Shown: positions 9,488 to 16,984 of the stretch, one piece after another
How the letters are laid out: every line of letters begins with the position of its first letter
Numbering within the stretch: position 1 is the first letter of the stretch
Assembly: GCF_019278525.1 (NCBI RefSeq)
Contig: NZ_CP058986.1
Span: forward strand, 806,001 to 870,000
From: Polaribacter sp. HaHaR_3_91
Lineage (GTDB): Bacteria; Bacteroidota; Bacteroidia; Flavobacteriales; Flavobacteriaceae
Direction of reading: 5' to 3'
DNA: 64,000 nt
Notes under the pieces: generated by a model
Database searches by the model: none
Told to the model about the DNA's origin: nothing
The model's input: the letters and a program-made list of their open reading frames with translations, nothing else
Program-made: the position numbers and the translations under genes

Positions 9488-9615
9488 GTTTGTAGTTTTT
9501 TAGTAGCAGTTTGCAGTTAGTTTGTTTACTAAAAAGAGACTTTATCGAATTAAAAATTAAAGTGTGTCATTCCGAATGAGGAACAAAGACGAATCTCACT
9601 TAAAGAGAAAACAAA
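9488..9615 (+). repeat. Dispersed intergenic repeats inside the aromatic operon
   Basis: This 128-nt gap is unusually long for the operon. It holds an AGTTTGTAGT...AGTTTGCAGT element (about 9489-9523), a relative of which sits in the nqrD-nqrE gap, and a TGTCATTCCGAATGAGG...GAATCTCACTT element (9565-9601) that resembles the REP-like sequences common in flavobacterial genomes. Neither encodes a protein. Confidence 0.5.
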
Positions 9616-10467
9616 ATGAAAAATATATACATGATTGGTATTGGTTTAATAGGCGGTAGTTTTGCTATCGATATTAAAAATAACAATCCGGATGTTGTAA
9701 TTCACGGAATCGATACGAATGAAAGCCATTTAGATGAAGCGCTAAAATTAGGTGTAATTCAAAAGAAAGCAACTTTAGACGATATAGAAAATGCAGACTT
9801 GGTAATTATATCAATTCCAGTAGATGCAACTGCAAAATTATTGCCGACAATATTAGATAAAATTTCTGATGATGGTTTGGTTGTAGATGCAGGGTCTACA
9901 AAAGAAGCAATTTGTAAAGTGGTTGAACATCATCCTAAAAGAAGAAATTATTTAGCAGCGCATCCAATTGCAGGAACAGAAAATTCTGGGCCAAAAGCAG
10001 CTGTATCCGGCTTATACGTTGGAAAAACAAATATTATCTGCGAAGTAGAAAAGACAACTTTTAAGCTTCAAGAAAAAGCTTTAAAGCTTTTTATAGACAT
10101 TGGAATGCGTATTCGGTACATGGACCCAGTTTCTCATGACAAGCATATTGCGTATGTTTCGCACTTATCTCACATAAGCGCATTTATGTTAGGTAAAACG
10201 GTCATTGATAAAGAAAGAAATGAACGCGATATTTTTGATATGGCAGGTTCAGGATTTAGATCTACAGTACGTTTGGCAAAAAGTTCGCCAGCAATGTGGA
10301 CTCCAATTTTTGAACAAAATAAAGAAAACGTAATAGAAACATTAGAAGAGTACATCAATAATTTACAACATTTTAAAGAGTTGATGCAAAAAGATAGGTT
10401 CTCTGAAATTTTTAACGAAATGGAGAATACAAATCACATAAAACAAATTTTAAACGGCATAAAATAA
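9616..10467 (+). CDS. tyrA: Prephenate dehydrogenase
   Basis: Oxidatively decarboxylates prephenate to 4-hydroxyphenylpyruvate, the tyrosine branch. The 283 residues begin with a Rossmann nucleotide-binding motif, MIGIGLIGGS (6-15). The catalytic region contains HPIAGTENSG (116-125) and SHDKHIAYVSHLSHI, both characteristic of TyrA. It has neither a fused chorismate mutase nor a clear C-terminal ACT domain. It ends 21 nt before the DAHP synthase/chorismate mutase gene and shares its operon. Confidence 0.93.
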   Translation: MKNIYMIGIGLIGGSFAIDIKNNNPDVVIHGIDTNESHLDEALKLGVIQKKATLDDIENADLVIISIPVDATAKLLPTILDKISDDGLVVDAGSTKEAICKVVEHHPKRRNYLAAHPIAGTENSGPKAAVSGLYVGKTNIICEVEKTTFKLQEKALKLFIDIGMRIRYMDPVSHDKHIAYVSHLSHISAFMLGKTVIDKERNERDIFDMAGSGFRSTVRLAKSSPAMWTPIFEQNKENVIETLEEYINNLQHFKELMQKDRFSEIFNEMENTNHIKQILNGIK

Positions 10468-10488
10468 TAAGCCAAAACAAGTAGAAAA

Positions 10489-11571
10489 ATGGAGAATACA
10501 AAAGAATTGAGAACATGGTTGGACGATATGAAATTAAATCATCCACTAGTAATAGCAGGGCCTTGTAGTGCAGAAACCGAAGAACAGGTTTTAAAGATTG
10601 CACACGAACTAAAAGATTCTGATGTAAGCTATTTTAGAGCAGGAATATGGAAACCAAGAACAAGACCAGGAATGTTTGAAGGTGTTGGAGAAATTGGTTT
10701 ACACTGGTTAAAAAAAGTAAAAGAAGAAACAGGTATGAAAACCTGTACAGAAGTTGCAAATGCAGCCCACGTAAAGTTAGCTTTAGAACACGATGTAGAT
10801 TTATTATGGATTGGTGCACGTTCTACTGTATCACCTTTTATCATGCAAGAAATTGCAGATGCATTAGCAGGTACAGATAAAATTGTATTGGTTAAAAATC
10901 CAGTAAATCCAGATTTAGCTTTATGGTTAGGTGGTATCGAAAGATTATATACTGCAGGAATCAAAAATTTAGGAGCAATTCACAGAGGTTTTTCAACGTA
11001 TGAAAAATCTAAATATAGAAATAATCCAGAATGGCAATTAGCTATCGAGTTTCAAAATAAGTTTCCAGATTTACCATTAATCAACGATCCATCTCATATC
11101 ACAGGAAAGAGAGACATGATTTTTGATGTTTGTCAGACTGCTTTAGATTTAAACTTTGATGGTTTAATGATTGAGACTCATTACGACCCAGAAAATGCTT
11201 GGTCTGATGCTGCACAACAAGTTACGCCGGATGCTTTAAAGCAAATAATGGTAGACTTAAAAGTGAAGAAAGAAACTGAGACTGCAGTTAGTTACAGAGA
11301 ACCTTTAGAAAATTTAAGAGCTCAAATTAACGTGGTAGATGATCAATTAATCGATTTATTAGGTAAAAGAATGCAAGTTGCCGATAAAATTGGTCAATTA
11401 AAGAAAGATCAAAACGTAGCTGTTTTACAATCACGTCGTTGGAACGAGATTTTAGGAAACATGGTTATGGAAGGTAGTAGCAAAGGTTTAAGTGAAGAGT
11501 TTGTTTTAAAAATGTTTAAAGCAATTCATCAAGAATCTATCGTTCACCAAGAAAAAATTATCAACGGATAA
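10489..11571 (+). CDS. Bifunctional DAHP synthase / chorismate mutase (AroQ type)
   Basis: Carries both the entry reaction of the shikimate pathway (PEP plus erythrose 4-phosphate to DAHP) and the chorismate to prephenate step. Residues 1 to about 255 form a class I DAHP synthase of the KDO8P-like beta subfamily (VIAGPCSAE, FRAGIWKPRTRP, NDPSHITGKR). Residues about 270-355 are an all-helical AroQ chorismate mutase (LRAQINVVDDQLIDLLGKRM). This fusion is common in Bacteroidetes and explains why pheA and tyrA here are single-function. Last gene of the operon, with a terminator 25 nt downstream. Confidence 0.93.
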   Translation: MENTKELRTWLDDMKLNHPLVIAGPCSAETEEQVLKIAHELKDSDVSYFRAGIWKPRTRPGMFEGVGEIGLHWLKKVKEETGMKTCTEVANAAHVKLALEHDVDLLWIGARSTVSPFIMQEIADALAGTDKIVLVKNPVNPDLALWLGGIERLYTAGIKNLGAIHRGFSTYEKSKYRNNPEWQLAIEFQNKFPDLPLINDPSHITGKRDMIFDVCQTALDLNFDGLMIETHYDPENAWSDAAQQVTPDALKQIMVDLKVKKETETAVSYREPLENLRAQINVVDDQLIDLLGKRMQVADKIGQLKKDQNVAVLQSRRWNEILGNMVMEGSSKGLSEEFVLKMFKAIHQESIVHQEKIING

Positions 11572-11595
11572 TCTTTAAGCATAAATATTTATTTA

Positions 11596-11633
11596 AATAC
11601 CTTCAAGTTTTATAATTTGAAGGTATTTTTTTT
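11596..11633 (+). terminator. Terminator of the aromatic operon
   Basis: AATACCTTCAA (11596-11606) pairs with TTGAAGGTATT (11617-11627), an 11-bp perfect stem with a 10-nt loop, followed by a T tract. Confidence 0.85.
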
Positions 11634-11731
11634 GGGCGTTACCACACAAAAAAGTGTGGTCAGGCTTTCGCACTCGCTTTTTTTGTTGAAAAAACAAAAA
11701 AGAGCTCAAACAATTGCTCAATCCTTAACGC
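11634..11731. repeat. Dispersed GGGCGTTAC...TAACGC element
   Basis: A 98-nt element that starts GGGCGTTACC and ends CCTTAACGC. It carries internal GCACTCGC and GAGCTC and a self-complementary TTTTTTGTT/AACAAAAAA centre. I recognise this layout as a repeat found in many flavobacterial genomes between convergent genes. It follows the aromatic-operon terminator directly. Confidence 0.6.
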
Positions 11732-11818
11732 ATGGTGAATCCCAAAGAAGGACAAAAAACATCTCAAAACAATAAGAAGTCCAATAATTATATTACAGAA
11801 AACTTGTCATCAAAAATT

Positions 11819-11907
11819 TGTCATTTCGACGATAGGAGAAATCCTATAACATTGATAAGTCAAACTCAACCAAACTTTTTGTGATTTCTCCCAAAAGGTC
11901 GAAATAG
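11819..11907. repeat. REP-like long inverted repeat
   Basis: TTTCGAC and GGAGAAATC (11823-11842) are complementary to GATTTCTCC and GTCGAAA (11883-11904), with about 40 nt between the arms. The TGTCATTTCGAC start is typical of extragenic palindromes in Flavobacteriia. No coding potential. Confidence 0.6.
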
Positions 11908-11947
11908 CAAACAACTTACTTTAGTTCGGTAAAACAGCATGTGTTTA

Positions 11948-11974
11948 ACAAAAAAAAACCGCCAATTGGCGGTC
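11948..11974 (-). terminator. Terminator of the secreted protein gene at 11999
   Basis: On the minus strand AGACCGCC, AATT and GGCGGT form a GC-rich hairpin (core 11956-11971) followed by nine T residues. Confidence 0.8.
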
Positions 11975-11998
11975 TTTCATATAAATAATGATATTCAA

Positions 11999-12640
11999 TT
12001 ATTTTGTATACGGAATTCTTCTAGATACTTTTCTCATTAAAATATTAATTAGATCTTGAGCATCAGAACCAAGAGATCCTTTAATTTTTTTATGATAATT
12101 AACTACTAATTCATCATCAATAGTACTTGTGAAATCCATATTCATAGTTGCGGTATTGGTTGCAAACATTCCACCTGTTAAAACAGCGAGTCCAATTGCA
12201 GCTCCATTAGACATTGGTTTAGAAGTTTCGTAAGTTCCAGAAATAACTGCTTCTACACCTAAGATTTCGCCTAATTCACTAGGTAAATATTCATCATAAG
12301 AATGAATATCTATTCCTTTCTTTTTCAATAAAGCATTCGTTCTTGTTGGGTTCTGAACAGAAACCAATAAAGTTCCTCTTTTTTTTCTAGTTAAAAACCA
12401 AGAATACATCGCTTTTTGTATGTCTAAAGCTTCACTTTTTCCCATTTCAATTATTTGTTCAGAAGTAAAATCTTTTAATTGTTTTGGTCTTAACTTAACC
12501 TGAACATTTAAAGGTAGAATAGCTATTGTTTTTGTGTTTTCTACATAAGTTTCAGCATCATCATGTACATATAATTTTGTTTGAGCATTTGTTGTTGTTA
12601 TGCAAATTACAAGTGCAAATAGTGAGATAATTTTTTTCAT
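11999..12640 (-). CDS. Secreted protein of unknown function, TolB-N/CsgG-like beginning
   Basis: The likely start is the ATG at 12640, giving 213 residues that begin MKKIISLFALVICITTTNAQ, a signal peptide. An upstream in-frame ATG at 12688 would put 16 residues before it. The mature part begins with a segment ending TIAILPLNVQVKL, resembling the first strand of TolB-N/CsgG-type envelope proteins (weak similarity, by eye). Later GVEAVISGTYE and a short hydrophobic stretch (AAIGLAVLTGGMFA) follow. It is probably periplasmic or outer-membrane-associated; the function is not known. Confidence 0.75.
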   Translation of the reverse strand: MKKIISLFALVICITTTNAQTKLYVHDDAETYVENTKTIAILPLNVQVKLRPKQLKDFTSEQIIEMGKSEALDIQKAMYSWFLTRKKRGTLLVSVQNPTRTNALLKKKGIDIHSYDEYLPSELGEILGVEAVISGTYETSKPMSNGAAIGLAVLTGGMFATNTATMNMDFTSTIDDELVVNYHKKIKGSLGSDAQDLINILMRKVSRRIPYTK

Positions 12641-12790
12641 AAATAAGTTTTGGTTAAAAAAAAACGAATATAGGGGTAACTTTAACAATTATTTTAAGAT
12701 TTAATTTATTTTTTAACTTGATTAATGAAATAACTATTGAATTTGTTACTATTTTTCTTAATTCAATATTAATTCAGCATCTTTGTAGTA

Positions 12791-13759
12791 ATGAAAGGAA
12801 TCGTATATAAATCTACTGGAAGTTGGTATCATGTGAAAGCTGATAACGGAGAATTTTACAAATGTAGAATTAAAGGAAAATTTAGAATAAAAGACATCAA
12901 AAGCACCAATCCAATTGCGGTTGGTGATAAAGTTGTGTTCGATTTAGAGAAAAAGAATGATGAAGAAACAGGTGTCATCAAAAAGATTTTAGATAGAGAT
13001 AATTTTATTGTTAGAAAATCTGTAAATCTTTCTAAACAGACCCACATTATTGCTTCTAATATAGACCAAGTTTTCTTATTGATTACTATTAATAATCCGC
13101 CTACATTTGCCACATTTATAGATCGATTTTTAGTAGCAACCAGAGCTTATAGAATAGATACTATTTTGGTTTTTAATAAAATAGACTCTTATCAACTAGA
13201 GGAACGAGCAGAAATTTTATACTTAAAGGATATTTACGAAGCTATTGGTTATCGTTGTGTAGAAGTTTCATCTACGCAAAATAAAAATGTAGATACCATT
13301 AAAGAAATAATGACAGGTAAAACATCTATGTTTGTTGGTCATTCTGGTGTTGGTAAATCTACTTTGGTAAATGCTATTGAACCTTCTTTAAACCTAAAAA
13401 CAAAAGAAATTTCAGATCAACATAATCAAGGGAAACACACTACTACTTTTGCAGAAATGTTCGATTTAAGTTTCGATGCAAGAATTATAGATACACCCGG
13501 TATTAAAGGATTTGGAGTTGTAGATATTGATAAATACGAATTAGGAGATTATTTTCCTGAGTTTTTTGCTTTAAAACAAGATTGTAAATTCAATAATTGT
13601 ATTCACACTAAAGAACCACAATGTGCAGTAAAAGAGGCGTTAGAAGAAGAGCGTGTTTCTTGGTCTCGTTATAAAAGTTACCTTCAAATTTTAAGTGGAG
13701 ATGAAGAGAAAGAACATTTTAGAACAGATGTTTGGAATGAAGAAGATAATGAGGAGTAA
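12791..13759 (+). CDS. rsgA: Ribosome small-subunit biogenesis GTPase RsgA
   Basis: A circularly permuted GTPase of 322 residues that assists late 30S maturation. An N-terminal OB fold (about 1-70) precedes the permuted GTPase motifs: G4 NKID at 129-132, G1 GHSGVGKST at 183-191 and G3 DTPG at 234-237. A zinc site follows (Cys265, Cys270, His272, Cys278). This order of motifs is diagnostic. It is separated by 6 nt from dtd and surely co-transcribed with it. Confidence 0.96.
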   Translation: MKGIVYKSTGSWYHVKADNGEFYKCRIKGKFRIKDIKSTNPIAVGDKVVFDLEKKNDEETGVIKKILDRDNFIVRKSVNLSKQTHIIASNIDQVFLLITINNPPTFATFIDRFLVATRAYRIDTILVFNKIDSYQLEERAEILYLKDIYEAIGYRCVEVSSTQNKNVDTIKEIMTGKTSMFVGHSGVGKSTLVNAIEPSLNLKTKEISDQHNQGKHTTTFAEMFDLSFDARIIDTPGIKGFGVVDIDKYELGDYFPEFFALKQDCKFNNCIHTKEPQCAVKEALEEERVSWSRYKSYLQILSGDEEKEHFRTDVWNEEDNEE

Positions 13760-13765
13760 ACTTTT

Positions 13766-14218
13766 ATGAAAATTGTAATTCAAAGAGTATCGGAAGCTAG
13801 TGTAACGATCGATAATGCTAAAGTTGCAGAAATTAAAATGGGACTTTTAGTATTATTAGGTATTGTTGATGATGATACAGAAGAAGATATTAATTTCTTG
13901 GTTAGAAAAACAGCCAATCTTCGTGTTTTTAATGATGAAAATCAGGTGATGAACAAATCACTCATACACATTGATGGTGAAGTAATTGTTGTAAGTCAGT
14001 TTACTCTACAGGCATCCACCAAAAAAGGAAATAGACCCAGTTATATTGAAGCAGCAAGACCAGAAATAGCCATTCCGTTGTATGAGAATTTTGTAGCAAC
14101 CTTAGAAAACGAACTCGGTAAAAAAGTACAAACAGGTCAGTTTGGTGCAGATATGAAAGTAGCTTTGATAAACGATGGTCCGGTTACAATTATTATAGAT
14201 TCTAAAAATAAAGAGTAG
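13766..14218 (+). CDS. dtd: D-aminoacyl-tRNA deacylase
   Basis: Hydrolyses D-amino acids mischarged onto tRNA. The 150 residues match the family length. Both signature motifs are present: SQFTL (77-81) and the C-terminal NDGPVT (136-141, the usual NxGPVT), which together form the cross-dimer active site. Second gene of the rsgA-dtd pair. Confidence 0.95.
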   Translation: MKIVIQRVSEASVTIDNAKVAEIKMGLLVLLGIVDDDTEEDINFLVRKTANLRVFNDENQVMNKSLIHIDGEVIVVSQFTLQASTKKGNRPSYIEAARPEIAIPLYENFVATLENELGKKVQTGQFGADMKVALINDGPVTIIIDSKNKE

Positions 14219-14281
14219 TTTTTTAAAATGTTAATTTATCATAAAAACTACAATAATATTTTCCAAGGGAAATAAATAACA

Positions 14282-14289
14282 TATATTTG
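14282..14289 (+). promoter_or_regulatory. Candidate -7 element upstream of the YceI lipoprotein gene
   Basis: TATATTTG fits TAnnTTTG. No clear TTG lies at the expected spacing (a TTT is near 14260), so this is a partial match. Confidence 0.35.
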
Positions 14290-14322
14290 CAATAGAATTC
14301 ATATTAACAAAAAAATAAAAAA

Positions 14323-14964
14323 ATGAAAAGAATAATTTTATCATTAGTATTAGTAGCATCAGTTTTAACTGCATGTAAAGGAGAAAAAAAAGAAAAAGTA
14401 GAAGCTAAAGAAGCTGTAAAAGTTGAGGTTAATGTTGCTGAACTAAATAATGTTGATACTTCTGTTTCAGTTTTAAATTGGAAAGGAACAAAACCAGGAG
14501 GAGCCCATAATGGAACTGTAGCTTTAAAAAGTGGAGGTTTATTAGTAGAAGATGGTAAACTTATTAATGGTGAGTTTGTAATTGACATGACTACTATTGT
14601 AAATTTAGATATTCCTGCAGATAAAGAAGGAAATGCAAAATTAGTAGGGCATTTAAGTAATGAAGACTTTTTTGAAGTAGATGCTTATCCTATTTCAAAA
14701 TTTGTTATTACCAATGTAGAAGAGGTGGAAGGAAAATTAGCAGTTACGGGAAATTTACAAATTAAAGATGTAACAAAAAGTATAACAATACCTGCAACTA
14801 TCTCTACAGAAAATGGAGTTACAGTATTTACAAGTGAATCTTTTAATGTAGATAGATCAGATTTTAATGTAAAATATGGTTCTAAAAAATTCTTTGAGGG
14901 ATTAAAAGATAAATTTATAGATGATATTATGACTTTCTCTTTTGTTGTAAAAACGAAAGCGTAA
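14323..14964 (+). CDS. YceI-family lipoprotein
   Basis: The 213 residues begin MKRIILSLVLVASVLTACKG, with lipobox LTAC and the lipid-bearing Cys at position 18, then a charged Lys/Glu linker. The body (about 45-210) has the YceI lipocalin-like beta-barrel pattern, including WKGTKPGGAHNGTVALKSG, GHLSNEDFFEVDAYPISKF and LQIKDVTKSITIPA. YceI proteins bind isoprenoid-type lipids in the periplasm. The ligand here is unknown. Single gene with its own terminator. Confidence 0.92.
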   Translation: MKRIILSLVLVASVLTACKGEKKEKVEAKEAVKVEVNVAELNNVDTSVSVLNWKGTKPGGAHNGTVALKSGGLLVEDGKLINGEFVIDMTTIVNLDIPADKEGNAKLVGHLSNEDFFEVDAYPISKFVITNVEEVEGKLAVTGNLQIKDVTKSITIPATISTENGVTVFTSESFNVDRSDFNVKYGSKKFFEGLKDKFIDDIMTFSFVVKTKA

Positions 14965-14989
14965 ATTAGATTAATTCAAATTCAATTTT

Positions 14990-15023
14990 AGAGGCTAAAA
15001 ACGTATGTTTTTAGCCTCTTTTC
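14990..15023 (+). terminator. Terminator after the YceI gene
   Basis: AGAGGCTAAAAAC (14990-15002), loop GTAT and the perfect complement (15007-15019), then TTTTC. Confidence 0.85.
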
Positions 15024-15065
15024 TTTTTAATTTTTTTAACTTTGGACTGCTATCCCTATAATTGT

Positions 15066-16979
15066 ATGAAAAAGTTTATTTCCCTGTGCCTATTTATTTC
15101 CTTGTTTTCAATAACTTCTACTTTTAGTCAAAAAGAAAATTACGCTTTCTTGTTAATTCCCAGTTCGTTAACAGAAGATGCAAATGCAGTTATTAGAGAC
15201 AATTCTATAGAAATTACTATTGAGGAAGTAGATGAAATGACGGTGTTTAAAAAAGAAGTAATTACAGTTTTAAATAAATTAGGAGACAACTATGTTAGCA
15301 TGTCTGCTCATTATGATGATGATACAAAAATAACGGAACTTTCCGCTACTATTTATGATGCTTTTGGTCGTGAGATTAAAAAGTATAAAGAAAGAGATTT
15401 TTTAGACGTAAGTGCAGTAAGTGGAGGAACTTTGTACTCCGATTCTAGAGTAAAATATATAGATCATACGCCAGTTTCTTATCCGTACACGGTCGTTTTT
15501 GAATCTGAATATAAAACATCATCCACAGGTTTTATTCCCAGTTGGTTTCCCGTAGAAAGTTATTTTTTATCCATAGAAAAAAGCAGCTACAAACTTTTAA
15601 ACCCAAAGAAATTTACGGTTAGAACAAAAGAAAAAAACTTTAATTCTTATTCTATAGAAAATACCTCTACTGAGTTTAATCTAAACTATGCAATAAGCAA
15701 TCAAAAAGTGGTTAAGTATGAAAATAATGCGCCTCTGTCTATAGATATTATGCCTTATTTAATGGTTGGGATAAATCAATTTTCCTTAAAAAAAATAGTA
15801 GGAGAAGCTACTAATTGGAGTGAGTTTGGTAAGTGGCGTTATGACTATTTAAAAAATGGAAAAGACGAACTGTCTGAGGATATAAAAGCAAAGGTTAGAA
15901 TATTGGTAGAAGGTGTAACAGACCCAATAGAAAAAGCTAAAATTGTCTATGCTTTTATGCAAAATAAAACACGTTATATAAGTGTGCAAGAAGGAGTAGG
16001 AGGTTGGATGCCAATACCTGCTAATGAGGTGGATAAAGTGGGCTATGGAGATTGTAAAGGATTAACCAATTATACCAAAACACTATTAGACGCTGTTGGC
16101 GTAAAATCTCATTATGCAGTAATTTGGGCAGGAGCAGAACAGCGAGATGTAGAAAAAGATTTTTTTGGAATGCAAGGAAATCATGTTATTTTAAATATTC
16201 CAAATAATGGTAATGACATTTGGTTAGAATGTACAAGTCAGACAATTCCGTTTGGGTTTTTAGGAGATTTTACAGATGACAGAAATGTGTTGGTAATGAC
16301 GCCAGAGGGTGGTATTGTTAAACGTACACCGGCTTATAAAGACGAAACAAACCTTCAGGAAATAAAAGCAAATATTCAGCTAGAAAAAAACGGAAATTTA
16401 TCTGCTAGTTTAAAAAGAGTTTCTAATGGAATTCAATATGATGATAAATCATATTATGAAAAACTTTCAGAAGAAGAACTTATTAAGAATTACAAATCTA
16501 ACGTTTGGGAGTATAATAATAACTTAGAAATTACAGCAGTAGATTTATTAAATGATAAAGAAGAAGTCGTTTTTAAAGAAGATTTAAAAATGACTATTAA
16601 AAGCTATGCTTCCGTAAATGAACAAGAATATTTATTTAGGGTAAATGTTTTTAACAAAAATGGTTTTGTACCTAAAAGATATAGAAGTAGAAAATTGCCT
16701 TTAAAAATTTCTAGAGGTTATAAAGATGATACAACATATAAATTTAAACTTCCGGAAGGATACGTTTTGAGTACTTTACCATCAGAAAAAGTACTATCTA
16801 CAAAATTTGGAACCTACAAAATTACTTTTACTAAAATAGATGATACCACTTTTAATTATCATAAAACAATGGTTATTAAGTATGGAGTTTATGCTAAAGA
16901 AGACTATAATAATTATCGAAACTTTAGAAGAAGTATTGTGAAATATGAAAATTTAAGAATTGCTATAACCCCAAAATAA
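15066..16979 (+). CDS. Secreted DUF3857/transglutaminase-like protein
   Basis: The start is taken at the ATG at 15066 (637 residues) because it begins MKKFISLCLFISLFSITSTFSQ, a signal peptide; an ATG at 15042 would add 8 residues. An N-terminal DUF3857 region is followed by a transglutaminase-like core with Cys330 in YGDCKGLTNY and His373 in GNHVIL, so the thiol site looks intact. A beta-rich C-terminal region follows. The substrate is not known. It is 5 nt upstream of a paralogue in which the catalytic Cys is lost. Confidence 0.88.
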   Translation: MKKFISLCLFISLFSITSTFSQKENYAFLLIPSSLTEDANAVIRDNSIEITIEEVDEMTVFKKEVITVLNKLGDNYVSMSAHYDDDTKITELSATIYDAFGREIKKYKERDFLDVSAVSGGTLYSDSRVKYIDHTPVSYPYTVVFESEYKTSSTGFIPSWFPVESYFLSIEKSSYKLLNPKKFTVRTKEKNFNSYSIENTSTEFNLNYAISNQKVVKYENNAPLSIDIMPYLMVGINQFSLKKIVGEATNWSEFGKWRYDYLKNGKDELSEDIKAKVRILVEGVTDPIEKAKIVYAFMQNKTRYISVQEGVGGWMPIPANEVDKVGYGDCKGLTNYTKTLLDAVGVKSHYAVIWAGAEQRDVEKDFFGMQGNHVILNIPNNGNDIWLECTSQTIPFGFLGDFTDDRNVLVMTPEGGIVKRTPAYKDETNLQEIKANIQLEKNGNLSASLKRVSNGIQYDDKSYYEKLSEEELIKNYKSNVWEYNNNLEITAVDLLNDKEEVVFKEDLKMTIKSYASVNEQEYLFRVNVFNKNGFVPKRYRSRKLPLKISRGYKDDTTYKFKLPEGYVLSTLPSEKVLSTKFGTYKITFTKIDDTTFNYHKTMVIKYGVYAKEDYNNYRNFRRSIVKYENLRIAITPK

Positions 16980-16984
16980 ATAAA

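Noticed and set aside
11640..11730. Possible small RNA gene
   Set aside because: The boundaries match a dispersed GGGCGTTAC...TAACGC repeat better, and no promoter is visible.
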